64,000 nucleotides of DNA from Ruegeria discodermiae (GCF_030758345.1 NZ_JAVAMO010000018.1:1-64000); one strand, 5' to 3'. Shown: positions 18,528 to 27,704, numbered from the stretch's first letter. Numbers and translations: made by a program. The notes: generated by a model not told the origin, from the sequence alone.

Positions 18528-18575
18528 GCGCAAGCGGTGCGGCAAGCCGTGCGCCGACGCAAGCGGAAAGTGATC

Positions 18576-18941
18576 TCAGGGCTCGGTTGGGGGTGTCGCC
18601 AGCACCTGTTTGGCGCGGCGCAGGCTGTCGAGAAACCGCTCGGACCGCCTGATCCGGTCTGTCACTTCGTCGATCCGCGCCTGCAGGAACGCCTCGCCAT
18701 CAAAATCCTCGCTATCGGCGGCTTCAAGCTGTGACAGGAACAGGATCAGGTCGGCAATACTCATGCCAGCGGCCTGCGCATCGGCGATCTGCTCAAGCTG
18801 GATCAGTGTATCTTCGGGATAGTCGCGATAGTTGTTCGTGGCTGCCGCACCCGCGTGCGAGTGGATCAGCCCCTGCTTTTCGTAGAAGCGCAACGTATCG
18901 CGGCTGAGCCCGCTGCGTTTGGACAGCTCACCGATCCGCAT
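18576..18941 (-). CDS. MerR family transcriptional regulator
   Basis: A 121-residue MerR protein. The winged helix MRIGELSKRSGLSRDTLRFYEKQGLI is followed by the second wing region NNYRDYPEDTLIQLEQIADAQAAGMS and a coiled-coil dimerisation helix (about 75-115). The short C-terminus has no obvious metal-binding Cys pair, so the inducer is probably an organic compound or another signal. It is divergent from the zinc-ribbon gene, and the shared 37-base gap holds a MerR-style promoter, which suggests that it controls that gene and itself. Confidence 0.9.
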   Translation of the reverse strand: MRIGELSKRSGLSRDTLRFYEKQGLIHSHAGAAATNNYRDYPEDTLIQLEQIADAQAAGMSIADLILFLSQLEAADSEDFDGEAFLQARIDEVTDRIRRSERFLDSLRRAKQVLATPPTEP

Positions 18942-18944
18942 CGC

Positions 18945-18983
18945 AAAACCATTGACTTAACTCCATGGTTTTGATCCTATGAA
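18945..18983 (+). promoter_or_regulatory. MerR-type promoter with long spacer and dyad
   Basis: A -35 box TTGACT (18952-18957) and a -10-like TATGAA (18978-18983) are separated by 20 bases, the over-long spacer typical of MerR-activated promoters. An exact inverted repeat AAAACCAT ... ATGGTTTT (18945-18952 and 18965-18972) overlaps it. A second, imperfect dyad centred on CCATGG lies inside the spacer. Transcription would run into the zinc-ribbon gene. Confidence 0.55.
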
Positions 18984-19020
18984 AACGGCCCGCCAAGGGC
19001 AAGTGAGGATGAGGGACGCC

Positions 19021-19278
19021 ATGTCAGGTCGATGCCAAAGCTGCGGAATGCCATTATCGAAAGATCCGGAAGGTGGCGGCAGTGAGGCCGATGGCAGCCG
19101 AAGCAGCACCTATTGCTCAATCTGCTATGCCGGGGGCGCATTCCGCCATCCTGATGCTTCGCTGAGTGAGTTTCAGGCCCATTGCGTCGATGCGCTCGCC
19201 GCCAAGGGCATGCCGCGCATCCTGGCCTGGGCTTTCACTCGTGGCATGGGCAAGCTGGACCGCTGGCGCGAGGCCTGA
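19021..19278 (+). CDS. Putative zinc-ribbon protein
   Basis: About 85 residues. The N-terminus MSGRCQSCGMPLSKDPE and the later STYCSICYAGGAFRHPD give a Cx2C ... Cx2C zinc ribbon of the zf-ribbon_2 type. A helical tail (SLSEFQAHCVDALAAKGMPRILAWAFTRG) follows. The frame opens at 18979, but that ATG overlaps the inferred -10 box, so the ATG at 19021 is preferred. It is likely controlled by the divergent MerR protein. Biochemical function unknown. Confidence 0.75.
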   Translation: MSGRCQSCGMPLSKDPEGGGSEADGSRSSTYCSICYAGGAFRHPDASLSEFQAHCVDALAAKGMPRILAWAFTRGMGKLDRWREA

Positions 19279-19527
19279 GCCAGTTTGCGCACCCCGACAT
19301 TGCGAAAGGGGTTTTCAAGATCGGCATCCTCCGTTATGCACCGCTCTCATGTTCAAACGCACACATACCCGCCTGCAGCGACGCCGACGCCTGAGCGCGT
19401 AATTCGGCCCGTTTGAACCTGTGCCCTGTTTGGCGCACCCTACCCATCAAATCAGTTGACGAACCCGGCCCCGGTGTATCACTCATGTGTTTCATTTGGG
19501 CCCAACCCAGCGAAAGAGGATGATCCG

Positions 19528-20715
19528 ATGATCCCGTCCGTTCTGCCGACCTATAACCGCGCGCCGCTCGAATTCGTGAAGGGCGAAGGCGCCTGGCTGA
19601 CCGAGGCGGATGGCCGACGTTTCCTCGATCTGGGCGCCGGGATCGCCGTGAACGCGCTGGGCCATGCCCATCCGGCACTGGTGCAGGCGCTCACCGATCA
19701 GGCAAAGAACCTGTGGCATGTCTCCAATCTCTACCAGATACCGCAACAGCAGGCGCTGGCGGACAAGCTGGTGGAACATACCTTTGCTGACACAGTGTTT
19801 TTCACCAACTCCGGCACGGAAGCCTGTGAACTGGCAGTAAAAATGGCGCGCAAGCATTTCCATGACAAAGGTCAGCCTGAAAAGGTCGAGATCATCACCT
19901 TCGACGGGTCCTTCCATGGCCGCTCCTCGGCAGGTATCGCCGCTGCAGGGTCTGAGAAGATGACCAAGGGCTTCGGCCCGCTACTGCCCGGTTTCGTGCA
20001 TCTGACTTTCGGGGATTTGGACGGTGTAACTAATGCCATCAGCGATGCCACCGCTGCGATCCTGATTGAACCGGTGCAGGGCGAGGGCGGCATTCGCCCG
20101 GTGCCTGACGCGGAGCTGAAAGCCCTGCGCCGGATTTGTGACGAGAACGACCTGCTGCTGATCCTGGATGAGGTGCAATGCGGGGTCGGTCGGACCGGCA
20201 AGCTGTTCGCCCATGAATGGGCGGGCATCACGCCTGACATCATGATGGTCGCCAAGGGCATCGGCGGCGGCTTCCCGCTGGGGGCGGTGCTGGCCACGGA
20301 GGAGGCGGCCAGCGGCATGACCGCAGGCACCCATGGCTCGACCTATGGCGGCAATCCGCTAGGCTGCGCCGTGGGCTGCACCGTGATCGATCATGTGGCC
20401 GACCCGAATTTCCTTGCCGAGGTGAACCGCAAAGCGGGGCTGTTGCGCCAGAAACTGGAGGGGTTGGTCGCCGACCACCCCGAAATCTTTGAAGAGGTGC
20501 GCGGCGCTGGCCTCATGCTGGGTATCAAATGCAAGGCGACCAATATCGACGTGGTGAACGCGGGCTATGACAATCAGGTCATCACCGTCCCTGCCGCCGA
20601 CAACGTGATCCGACTGCTGCCGCCGCTGACCCTGACCGAGGACGATATCGCCGAGGCGCTTACCCGTCTCGACAAGGCCGCCAGCCAGGTCGAAACCAGC
20701 CTCGCAACCGCCTGA
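19528..20715 (+). CDS. argD: Acetylornithine aminotransferase
   Basis: A 395-residue class III PLP aminotransferase converting N-acetylglutamate semialdehyde to N-acetylornithine in arginine synthesis. It shows [19 protein letters not shown] (phosphate-binding loop), [39 protein letters not shown] (PLP-ring Asp) and [15 protein letters not shown] with the Schiff-base Lys. [15 protein letters not shown] completes the signature. The start at [11 protein letters not shown] has AAAGAGGA upstream; the longer open frame is not coding. It is followed 80 bases later by argF in a likely operon. Confidence 0.96.
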   Translation: MIPSVLPTYNRAPLEFVKGEGAWLTEADGRRFLDLGAGIAVNALGHAHPALVQALTDQAKNLWHVSNLYQIPQQQALADKLVEHTFADTVFFTNSGTEACELAVKMARKHFHDKGQPEKVEIITFDGSFHGRSSAGIAAAGSEKMTKGFGPLLPGFVHLTFGDLDGVTNAISDATAAILIEPVQGEGGIRPVPDAELKALRRICDENDLLLILDEVQCGVGRTGKLFAHEWAGITPDIMMVAKGIGGGFPLGAVLATEEAASGMTAGTHGSTYGGNPLGCAVGCTVIDHVADPNFLAEVNRKAGLLRQKLEGLVADHPEIFEEVRGAGLMLGIKCKATNIDVVNAGYDNQVITVPAADNVIRLLPPLTLTEDDIAEALTRLDKAASQVETSLATA

Positions 20716-20795
20716 TCCATCTTCTTGCTGAAAACGTGCCGGGGTGTGGGGACTGGTCCCCAAAACCTCCGCCGCCAGCCAAAAGCGACAAAGAC

Positions 20796-21722
20796 ATGAA
20801 GCATTTTCTCGATATCCACAAAACCGACGCCTCGGACTTGCGGGCGATGATTGATCAGGCGGGCGACATGAAACAGGCCCGTCTGGGCCAGCCCAAAGCC
20901 GCGCTTGATGCGGATCAGCCGCTCAAGGACCGCATGGTTGCGCTGATCTTCGAAAAACCCTCGACCCGGACGCGGGTGTCCTTTGATGTGGGTGTGCGCC
21001 AGATGGGCGGGCAAACCATGGTGCTGTCGGGCAAGGACATGCAGTTGGGCCATGGCGAAACCATCGCCGATACCGCCCGCGTGCTGAGCCGCTACGTGGA
21101 CATGATCATGATCCGCACCTTTGACGAGACCATCCTGACCGAGATGGCGGAATATGCCGATGTGCCGGTGATCAACGGGCTGACCGACCGCACCCATCCC
21201 TGCCAGATCATGGCCGATGTTCTGACATTCGAGGAACATCGCGGACCGATCAAAGGCAAGAAAGTGGTCTGGACCGGTGATGGCAACAATGTTTGCGCCT
21301 CGTTCCTGCATGCGGCGGGGCAGTTCGGGTTCGATTTCACCTTCACCGGCCCGGCGCAGTTCGACCCGGAAGAGGAATTCATGGGTTTCGCCCGCCAGAA
21401 AGGCTCGACCGTGGTGACCGAGCGTGATGCGTTCAAGGCGGTTGAGGGAGCCGATCTGGTGGTGGCCGACACCTGGGTGTCGATGCATGACGCGCAATCC
21501 GCCAAAGAGCGCCGCCACAACCTGCTGCGGCCCTATCAGGTCAATGCCGAGCTGATGGCCCATGCCAAGCCCGATGCATTGTTCATGCATTGCCTGCCCG
21601 CCCATCGCGAGGAAGAGGCGACGTCCGAGGTGATGGACGGCCCGCATTCGGTGATCTTCGATGAGGCGGAAAACCGGCTGCATGCGCAAAAGGCGATCAT
21701 GCGCTGGTGTCTGGGCGTCTGA
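20796..21722 (+). CDS. argF: Ornithine carbamoyltransferase
   Basis: A 308-residue OTCase producing citrulline from ornithine and carbamoyl phosphate. The carbamoyl-phosphate motif [12 protein letters not shown] is at about 52-63. HPCQIMAD is at about 133 and the ornithine-binding loop [12 protein letters not shown] is near 270. [11 protein letters not shown] provides further substrate contacts. The gene follows argD directly, matching the argDF order usual in Rhodobacterales, and the two act in successive parts of arginine synthesis. Confidence 0.96.
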   Translation: MKHFLDIHKTDASDLRAMIDQAGDMKQARLGQPKAALDADQPLKDRMVALIFEKPSTRTRVSFDVGVRQMGGQTMVLSGKDMQLGHGETIADTARVLSRYVDMIMIRTFDETILTEMAEYADVPVINGLTDRTHPCQIMADVLTFEEHRGPIKGKKVVWTGDGNNVCASFLHAAGQFGFDFTFTGPAQFDPEEEFMGFARQKGSTVVTERDAFKAVEGADLVVADTWVSMHDAQSAKERRHNLLRPYQVNAELMAHAKPDALFMHCLPAHREEEATSEVMDGPHSVIFDEAENRLHAQKAIMRWCLGV

Positions 21723-21801
21723 GTCGCGCGCGCGACGGTTTGATGCAGGCGCGGCTTTCCGCTTGCGCCTGCGCTGCAACGCTTCACTATCCGGGCGCAA
21801 G

Positions 21802-22152
21802 ATGACCGCATATCTGCGCATATCCCTGGCCGTATTGGCGTCGGCGCTGCTGGCACTGACCGGTCAGGGGCTTGCCATGTCGCGGGGGGTTTCGGCCTCG
21901 GTCGGGCAGATGGTGATCTGCACCGGAACCGGGCCGGTCATGGTCCATGTCGATGAAGACGGCCAGCCCACGCGCCCTCCGCATTATTGCCCCGATTACG
22001 TGCTGTCGCTGCTGGGCGCGCTTGACGTGATCGAGATCGCGCCCGATGCGAGGCCTTCCGCTACGACCGATCAGCCGAGGCTTTCTGAAACGCAGGTGGT
22101 GCATTTCGGGGCTCGAAACACGTTGGCGCGCGCGCCCCCCATGGCTGTCTGA
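21802..22152 (+). CDS. Exported hypothetical protein, DUF2946-like
   Basis: A 116-residue protein with a hydrophobic N-terminal signal or anchor (ISLAVLASALLALTGQGLAMS). Two short Cys-containing blocks, MVICTGTGP and HYCPDYVLSLLG, vaguely recall DUF2946 proteins that accompany copper genes. The next gene encodes a PCu(A)C chaperone 45 bases on, which supports a copper-handling role; that is an inference. The start has only a weak ribosome site. Confidence 0.5.
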   Translation: MTAYLRISLAVLASALLALTGQGLAMSRGVSASVGQMVICTGTGPVMVHVDEDGQPTRPPHYCPDYVLSLLGALDVIEIAPDARPSATTDQPRLSETQVVHFGARNTLARAPPMAV

Positions 22153-22196
22153 CACCACATTCCCAGATTTCAGATTTCCAACCAAGGAGAGACGGC

Positions 22197-22679
22197 ATGT
22201 CTTTCAAATCTCTACTCCTGTCCGTTCCGGCCTTTGTCGCCATGGCGGGTTCAGCGCTTGCAGGCGGCATCAGTGTCGAGGACGCCTATGCCCGGTCATC
22301 GGGCAAGAACGCTAAGGCCGGGGCGGCCTTTATGGTGATCGTGAATGAGACCGATCAGGATGATCGCCTGACTGGCGTTGCCGCCGATATCTCGTCGCGG
22401 ACGGAACTGCATACCCATCGCGAAAGCGGCGATGGTGTGATGCAGATGATCCATGTGAAAGAGGGCTTCGAAATACCGGCAGGCGCGCGCCACGCGCTGG
22501 CGCGGGGTGGCGATCATGTCATGTTCATGGGGCTTAACCAATCGCTTGAGCATGGCGATACGGTTCCTGTCACCTTGATCTTCGAGCATGCAGGAGAGGT
22601 GCAGGTCGACATCCCTGTCGATCTGGAGCGCAAGCCTGAGCATGGCGGGATGACACACAAGTCCCATAGCGGCGGCTGA
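22197..22679 (+). CDS. Periplasmic copper chaperone PCu(A)C
   Basis: A 160-residue protein with a Sec signal (LLLSVPAFVAMAGSALA) and a PCu(A)C domain (DUF461). The copper site is visible as His in ELHTHRE, Met in VMQMIHV and the HALARGGDHVMFM segment near 100-112, the H-M...H-x-M pattern of the family. A His-rich tail ends the protein. These chaperones deliver Cu(I) to the CuA site of cytochrome oxidase. GGAGAG lies before the ATG. Confidence 0.92.
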   Translation: MSFKSLLLSVPAFVAMAGSALAGGISVEDAYARSSGKNAKAGAAFMVIVNETDQDDRLTGVAADISSRTELHTHRESGDGVMQMIHVKEGFEIPAGARHALARGGDHVMFMGLNQSLEHGDTVPVTLIFEHAGEVQVDIPVDLERKPEHGGMTHKSHSGG

Positions 22680-22752
22680 ACCGGGGACGCGCGGTCTCGG
22701 GCCGCGCTGCGGCCGTCGCCCGCGCGTCGGTCCGGGGCTGTGCCCGGACCGG

Positions 22753-23451
22753 TCAGCGCGCCTTGGTCAGCAGACTTTCGACCCAGGCGGGGACGGTGCT
22801 GGTGGCCGGGCCGGTCAGCGCCTGATCGAACATCGAGGCGCCCTCGGAGGGGTCGAGATTGATTTCTACCGTTGCGGCACCCGCGCGCCGTGCCTCCTGC
22901 ACGAAGCCTGCTGCCGGATAGACTTGGCCCGAGGTGCCGATTGCGGCGAAGAGGTCGGTGTTGTCCAGATGATCGAAAATCTCGTCCATGAAATAGGGCA
23001 TCTCGCCGAACCAGACCACATCGGGCCTTCCGGCGGCGGCCCCGCAGGCAGGGCAGGGCTGGCCGGTCTGCATCTCAGGCGGAGATTGCCAGCGGTGATC
23101 GCACACCGCGCAAAGCGCGCCAGCCAGCGTGCCGTGCATGTGGATCACCCGGGCGGTGTCTGCCGCCTCGTGCAGGCCGTCTACGTTCTGGGTCACGATC
23201 ACGACCTCGCCGGGCCAGTCCCGTTGTAACCTTGCCAGCGCCTCATGCGCGGCGTTTGGTCTGGCCGCCGCCGCCTGCACTCGGCGCGCGTTGTAAAAAG
23301 CATGTACGAGGTCGGGATTGCGCGCGAAGCCTTCGGGGGTCGCCACATCCTCGATCCGGTGCTGCGCCCAGAGCCCGCCTTCGTCGCGGAACGTGCCCAA
23401 TCCGCTTTCTGCGGAAATGCCAGCCCCGGTGAGGATCACGATCTTTTCCAT
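22753..23451 (-). CDS. cobB: Sirtuin-type NAD-dependent protein deacylase
   Basis: A 232-residue sirtuin. It has ILTGAGISAESGLGTFRD (NAD-binding), TQNVDGLHEAA, catalytic His in VIHMHGTLAGALC, four zinc Cys (CAVC and CPAC) and GTSGQVYPAAGF. The FYNARR segment holds the Tyr and Arg that in class III sirtuins favour succinyl or malonyl lysine over acetyl lysine. It is divergent from the downstream phosphatase gene with a 45-base gap. The product is cytoplasmic and acts on acylated lysines using NAD. Confidence 0.93.
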   Translation of the reverse strand: MEKIVILTGAGISAESGLGTFRDEGGLWAQHRIEDVATPEGFARNPDLVHAFYNARRVQAAAARPNAAHEALARLQRDWPGEVVIVTQNVDGLHEAADTARVIHMHGTLAGALCAVCDHRWQSPPEMQTGQPCPACGAAAGRPDVVWFGEMPYFMDEIFDHLDNTDLFAAIGTSGQVYPAAGFVQEARRAGAATVEINLDPSEGASMFDQALTGPATSTVPAWVESLLTKAR

Positions 23452-23496
23452 ATCAGTCTTTCTGGTTTATTCCTGCGGGGCAAAGGAGCCTTGCCC

Positions 23497-23943
23497 ATGA
23501 CCCATCGTATCCTGTTTGTCTGTCTTGGAAACATCTGCCGTTCGCCCGCCGCTGAGGCGGTGTTTCGCGATCTCATGCCGGAGGCCCGGACCGATAGCGC
23601 AGGAACATCGGATTGGCATGTGGGCAAACCGCCCTTTGCACCGATGCAAACGGCGGCGCGCATGCGAGGGATCGATATGTCGGACCTGCGGGCGCGGCAG
23701 TTTTCGAGCGCGGATTTTGACCGCTTTGACCTGATCATCGGCATGGATGCAAGCAATCTTGCGGATATCGAAGCCCTGCGGCCAGCGGGAAACACACAGC
23801 CTGTGCAGTTGCTGACCGACTTCGCCCCTGACAGCGGCATGGATCACGTGCCCGACCCCTATTACACCCGTGACTTCGATCAGGCGCTCGATCTGATCGA
23901 GATGGGGGCGCAAGGCCTATATCGGCACTTGCGGGGCGACTAG
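23497..23943 (+). CDS. Low molecular weight protein-tyrosine phosphatase
   Basis: A 148-residue LMW-PTP. The catalytic P-loop CLGNICRSPAAE (C-x5-R) is near residue 9, and the general-acid Asp is in VPDPYYTRDFDQALD near 120. SAGTSDWHVG is the conserved middle loop. Members dephosphorylate protein tyrosines or act on arginine phosphate. The stop overlaps the end of the convergent methyltransferase gene by four bases. AAGGAG precedes the start. Confidence 0.92.
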   Translation: MTHRILFVCLGNICRSPAAEAVFRDLMPEARTDSAGTSDWHVGKPPFAPMQTAARMRGIDMSDLRARQFSSADFDRFDLIIGMDASNLADIEALRPAGNTQPVQLLTDFAPDSGMDHVPDPYYTRDFDQALDLIEMGAQGLYRHLRGD

Positions 23944-24563
23944 TCGGCCCCTTTCCGCGCCAGCAGCAAGGTCATCCCGTAGCAATCGGGATCTTCGGGG
24001 GTGAAGGCCACCACTTGCATCCGTTCGTTGGCGAGGATGCTGCTATATTCCGATTGCGATAGGCTGGCATGATAAACCGGATCGTCACCCACCCGTCCCG
24101 CGACCTCGCCTGCCTCGGGACCGACGGTGAGCAAAAGCGCACCACGGGCGCGCAAATGCCGTGCCATGCGCGGGAGAACATCGCGCTGTTCGGCTTGTGT
24201 CAGGTGAAAAAAGCTGTTCCAGGCGATGATCCCGTCGAACCGCTCGGGCAAGGCAAGCGCCCGCATATCACCAAGCCGCCAATCTCCTTCGGGACGCCTT
24301 TGCCGCGCGATGCTGATCATGGCGTGTGAGGCATCCATGCCCACAACCCGGTGCCCCAATCCAAGGAAATAGGCCGCAATGGGATCGCCGGACCCGCAGC
24401 CGAGATCCAGAATGCGTGCGTGATTCGGAAGCAGTGAGACGAACCGGTCGAGCCAGGGTTTTTCGATCAGTGCCTGCGGGCGGGTCCGCGCGAACCAGTC
24501 GGCGTTGCGTTCATAAACCTGCTGTGTCTGGCGCGCGAGCGTGGCAAGGGGCGGGCCTTTCAT
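23940..24563 (-). CDS. Class I SAM-dependent methyltransferase
   Basis: A 207-residue methyltransferase. SAM-binding motif I is ILDLGCGSGDPIA. VVGMDASHAMISIA supplies the acidic residue of motif II, WRLGDMRALAL follows, and FDGIIAWNSFFHL is motif IV. The N-terminus ARQTQQVYERNADWFARTRP is typical of small-molecule methyltransferases. Its ATG overlaps the LysR stop by four bases (ATGA), so the pair is translationally coupled. The long upstream extension of the frame only shadows the lysR gene. The substrate is unknown. Confidence 0.88.
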   Translation of the reverse strand: MKGPPLATLARQTQQVYERNADWFARTRPQALIEKPWLDRFVSLLPNHARILDLGCGSGDPIAAYFLGLGHRVVGMDASHAMISIARQRRPEGDWRLGDMRALALPERFDGIIAWNSFFHLTQAEQRDVLPRMARHLRARGALLLTVGPEAGEVAGRVGDDPVYHASLSQSEYSSILANERMQVVAFTPEDPDCYGMTLLLARKGAD

Positions 24564-25525
24564 ACCTTGATGACCTGGAACTGATCGTTCAGCCAAGGCA
24601 TCTTCGCGACTGCTGGGTCGATCACGTGGCTCTGGACCAGGCGCCGCATCATCTGCGCCACATCGCGTGGCACGGTATCGGCCCAATCCGCGCCAGCAAA
24701 AAGCGAGATGGTGCGCGCAAAAGGGGCGTTGGGCAGGGGGAAGGCCTCGATCTGATCGTGAAAGCGACCGGCACGCATGAAGCCCAGCGGCGTGGTTACC
24801 GCCCAGCCCAGGCGCCGCCCGGCCATGGCCATCAACGCCATGTGCGAGCCGATCTCGAAGCGATGTTCGAAATGCAGGTTCTGACGCGTCAGGTAGCCCT
24901 CGATCTGGTGGCAGATCAACTGCTCGTCTGTATAGCGCAGCAAGGGCAAGTCGCGCAGTTGCTCGAACACCGCTGTATTGCCCGAGATCATGCCCTTGGG
25001 CGCCACCACCATGAACGGGTCGCATACCAGCGGGTATTCTATGACGCCCTCAAGCGGTTCGCCCGGGCTGGCCGCGACCGCGATATGCAACTCCTGCGCG
25101 CGCATTGCCGCGCTGATTTCGCGGCTGGGCGCGGTGATCAGCTTGAACCGGCATTGCGTCAGGTTTTTGGCCAGCATGGTGGCAAGTCGTGGCGTCAGGT
25201 CATTGTCGAAATCGTCGATCAGCCCGATCGACAGCGTGGTCAGATGGCTGAGGTCCATCACCGTGAGTTCGCTCTGCGCCAGCCGCAACTCTCCCAGCGC
25301 TGCTTCGGCGCGCGCCAGAAATGACCGCCCTGCCGGGGTCAGGCGCATGGGGCGTTTGCCGTGATCGACCAGATCGACACCCAGCGCGGTTTCAAGGTTC
25401 CGCAGTTGTTGGCTGACGGCGGGTTGGCTCAACCCGGTGGCTTCGGCGGCCTGCGCAACCGATCCGGTTCCGGCGAGCGCCTCGAACACTTCGAGGCCGC
25501 GCAATGTTACACCTTTGGTCAGCAT
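24560..25525 (-). CDS. LysR family transcriptional regulator
   Basis: A 321-residue LysR regulator. The helix-turn-helix lies at about 8-65 (LEVFEALAGTGSVAQAAEATGLSQPAVSQQLRNLE). The ligand-binding domain starts near 95 (LTTLSIGLIDDFDNDLTP) and includes ELHIAVAASPGEPLEGV and a C-terminal half with GWAVTTPLGFM. It is the first gene of an overlapping pair with the methyltransferase. The regulated target and inducer cannot be told; no divergent neighbour shares its promoter. Confidence 0.92.
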   Translation of the reverse strand: MLTKGVTLRGLEVFEALAGTGSVAQAAEATGLSQPAVSQQLRNLETALGVDLVDHGKRPMRLTPAGRSFLARAEAALGELRLAQSELTVMDLSHLTTLSIGLIDDFDNDLTPRLATMLAKNLTQCRFKLITAPSREISAAMRAQELHIAVAASPGEPLEGVIEYPLVCDPFMVVAPKGMISGNTAVFEQLRDLPLLRYTDEQLICHQIEGYLTRQNLHFEHRFEIGSHMALMAMAGRRLGWAVTTPLGFMRAGRFHDQIEAFPLPNAPFARTISLFAGADWADTVPRDVAQMMRRLVQSHVIDPAVAKMPWLNDQFQVIKV

Positions 25526-25687
25526 ATCGGCCCAGCCGCAGTTTCCGGTTTTCTTAACCTCTGTGGCAGGGAGGTCAAGAAAATCATAGAAAACAGGGCG
25601 GCTCCACGCCGAGCGTATAAGTTTTGCGAAATCGGGGATGCGGCCTTAGGCTAAGCTGCGCTACATGTTACCCAGCTCAAAAGCCGC

Positions 25688-25999
25688 TCAGCCACAGGAA
25701 TTCTGCGCCCGCGCGCCAAAGGCCTTGTAGCGCCGCCAGAGCCGTTCATCGCTGCTCCGGTCCGACATGCGTATTTCCTGCGCCTCATGCGGGTCCGAGA
25801 ACCATTTAGCCACCTTGCGCCGCTCTGACGCGCTGAGCGACTGGTTGGCCACCCGCTGGATGCAATTGCACAACCGCGTATTGGCCGCAGGCCGGTCCGA
25901 CGCCCGGCACGCCTTGCTGATCGCCCCCGCATCAGCAGGCAAGGGCATCATCGCGGCCAGACTGCCCGCACATAGTACAATGGTCAGAATCTTCTTCAT
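25688..25999 (-). CDS. Small secreted hypothetical protein
   Basis: A 103-residue protein starting MKKILTIVLCAGSLAAMMPLPADA, a clear signal peptide. The mature part has Cys residues in ISKACRASDR and LCNCIQRVANQSLSASERR, then WFSDPHEAQEIRMSD and WRRYKAFG. I recall similar uncharacterised exported proteins in Rhodobacterales. The Cys residues may form disulphides in the periplasm. The ATG at 25999 is preferred to one four codons upstream because the signal peptide then begins MKK. Confidence 0.7.
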   Translation of the reverse strand: MKKILTIVLCAGSLAAMMPLPADAGAISKACRASDRPAANTRLCNCIQRVANQSLSASERRKVAKWFSDPHEAQEIRMSDRSSDERLWRRYKAFGARAQNSCG

Positions 26000-26151
26000 C
26001 TCGCACCTCAAACTTCACGACGGAGTTTGCCCCCATTCGAATTAACAAAGAGTATGCCGCAAAGTGATTCGCCGATCAACGCCCTTGTCGCCGCAGGGTT
26101 TCACGTGACGACTGGTGGTGACGCCGCAACGGGCGCCCGCGCCCGTGCCAA

Positions 26152-26430
26152 TCATCGCAAAACGACAAACCCCTGCGTCTTCGGGGCAGGTGAGGGATGA
26201 ACCTCAACCAAATCAACCCGCGCCGCAGGTGGCCCCTTGTGCAAGAGCGCCACCATCTCATCGACCCGCGCCACCGTCCCGGACAGACAGGCCGCGACCG
26301 ATCCATCCGCCTCATTGCGCACCCAGCCCTCCAATCCCAACCGGGTAGCTTCCTGTCGTGTCCAGCCGCGAAACCAGACGCCCTGCACGCGACCGGTGAT
26401 CTTGACGGTGATGGCAGTGTTGGGGGTCAT
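26152..26430 (-). CDS. acyP: Acylphosphatase
   Basis: A 92-residue acylphosphatase hydrolysing carboxyl-phosphate bonds. ITGRVQGVWFRGWTRQEATRLGLEGWVRN holds the phosphate loop with the catalytic Arg in FRGW. The catalytic Asn is in GWVRNEADGSV. The length and the C-terminal FVVLR are typical of the family. Confidence 0.93.
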   Translation of the reverse strand: MTPNTAITVKITGRVQGVWFRGWTRQEATRLGLEGWVRNEADGSVAACLSGTVARVDEMVALLHKGPPAARVDLVEVHPSPAPKTQGFVVLR

Positions 26431-26563
26431 TGGCTTTGATCCATTTGACTTGGTGACAACAATAGCAGGCTACAGCTGACTGGCACCAGAAGCTCCCCAA
26501 AGTTGATGCGCCTAGCAGGCTCAACACCACTGACCGATCGTTTCGCGGTAACGCGGGTTCGTT

Positions 26564-27376
26564 TTACAGAAGAAACTTCAGCCACCCTTCAGCGGCCCTG
26601 ATCAAGGCCTCAACCTTTTCTGGCTGGGTCACGAGATAAGCCCCACCGGATGGGATACCCCACTTGATCAATGTATCGACCGTCAGATCGACCTTTCGCC
26701 CGCACCATTTCACGATCGCCGCCAACCCGGTTTTTAAGGCCTGCAAACACGCCGCCACCCGGTCCCGGTCGGGTGCGTCACTTGCAACCTCTTCCTCGAT
26801 CCCGGCGGCGGCATCCCAGATCAGGGTGATCGAAGACCCCAGCACCTGAACATCTTCTATCTCTTTGGGTGGATTGTTCCCTCCGACGCCATGCCGGTTG
26901 GTCACCGTGCTGATCAGCGCCCGGGGCAATTCCGTAAGCGCCATCTCGGTTCGGATGCGCGCGATCTCTTGCGCGACCGCTCTAGGGCCGACATCCCATA
27001 CAACGTTGTCAATCAGCGCTACTCTCGTAAGCAATTCGACAGGTAATGGTTCGCCACTGGCAAGACTATCGAGCCACTCTGTCCAAAAGCTGGTAAGCTG
27101 GTACTCAGCGGCGACGGCATCGCGTAAGTGGTCAAAGCTATTGATGAACTCAGTTGACCAGTCAGACCGGATACCCAAGGGAAGAGTTGTCAGCATATAA
27201 TCGCTGGCGCCGTACAGGTCACTTGCAGCGTGTTGAATTGCCTCACCCCGAGCACTGAGTTCCATGGTTTCATAGGCATCGAATTTCGAAGGTTCTGCTG
27301 AGGAAATTGCTGACGTAACCCGCGCACATTCTTCGAAGGTAATAGCTGCTCTAACCAGCTTCTTGCTGATTAACAT
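26564..27376 (-). CDS. Hypothetical protein with GGNNPPKE motif
   Basis: About 270 residues from the ATG of MLISKKLVRAAI. It is helical in the first half, then has TNRHGVGGNNPPKEIED, a glycine/asparagine segment I have seen in accessory alphaproteobacterial proteins of unknown role (as GHNNPP). The C-terminus (KVDLTVDTLIKWGIPSGGAYLV) may form an amphipathic or weak membrane helix. The start overlaps the preceding small gene by 26 bases. The pair sits between acyP and lepA and looks like an accessory insertion. Function not recognised. Confidence 0.55.
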   Translation of the reverse strand: MLISKKLVRAAITFEECARVTSAISSAEPSKFDAYETMELSARGEAIQHAASDLYGASDYMLTTLPLGIRSDWSTEFINSFDHLRDAVAAEYQLTSFWTEWLDSLASGEPLPVELLTRVALIDNVVWDVGPRAVAQEIARIRTEMALTELPRALISTVTNRHGVGGNNPPKEIEDVQVLGSSITLIWDAAAGIEEEVASDAPDRDRVAACLQALKTGLAAIVKWCGRKVDLTVDTLIKWGIPSGGAYLVTQPEKVEALIRAAEGWLKFLL

Positions 27377-27611
27377 GGGATTGGCGATTGAGAAGCCTGC
27401 GCTGAATACGGCGTGCCGTATGCTTTTTGATTGCTCTCGGCAGCAAGCTTGGGAAGACAGCAGACATCGTAGCAGTGTCAGGATAGCTGAGTTTCCCCTC
27501 TGTGCTTCGGGTGAACATTGTCCAGTTGTTTGCTTTTGAAGCACAAGCTCTCAGCACGAACGCCGTTTCAATCCGAGCGGCGCGAAGCGTTTCTGCATCA
27601 AAGTCTGACAC
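27351..27611 (-). CDS. Small hypothetical protein, partner of the next gene
   Basis: About 86 residues. The sequence GGGAGG eight bases before a GTG at 27611 suggests that start (SDFDAETLRAARIETAFVLRA) over an ATG seven codons upstream. The tail is very basic (RAIKKHTARRIQRRLLNRQ). Its end overlaps the next gene by 26 bases, as in coupled two-gene modules. Length and overlap recall toxin-antitoxin pairs, but there is no motif to support that. Confidence 0.4.
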   Translation of the reverse strand: MSDFDAETLRAARIETAFVLRACASKANNWTMFTRSTEGKLSYPDTATMSAVFPSLLPRAIKKHTARRIQRRLLNRQSHVNQQEAG

Positions 27612-27704
27612 GCAATTGGCCTCCCGATGCAAGTTCTATACCACTGTTCGAGCGTAGCTGTCGCCCATTGACCATATGCGTTTTCCTCGCCATATCCCCA
27701 ACCC

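Noticed and set aside
23940-25025. Longer methyltransferase with a 150-residue N-terminal extension
   Set aside because: The extension lies entirely within the lysR gene in another frame and has no methyltransferase features. The ATG at 24563 with a four-base overlap is the natural start.
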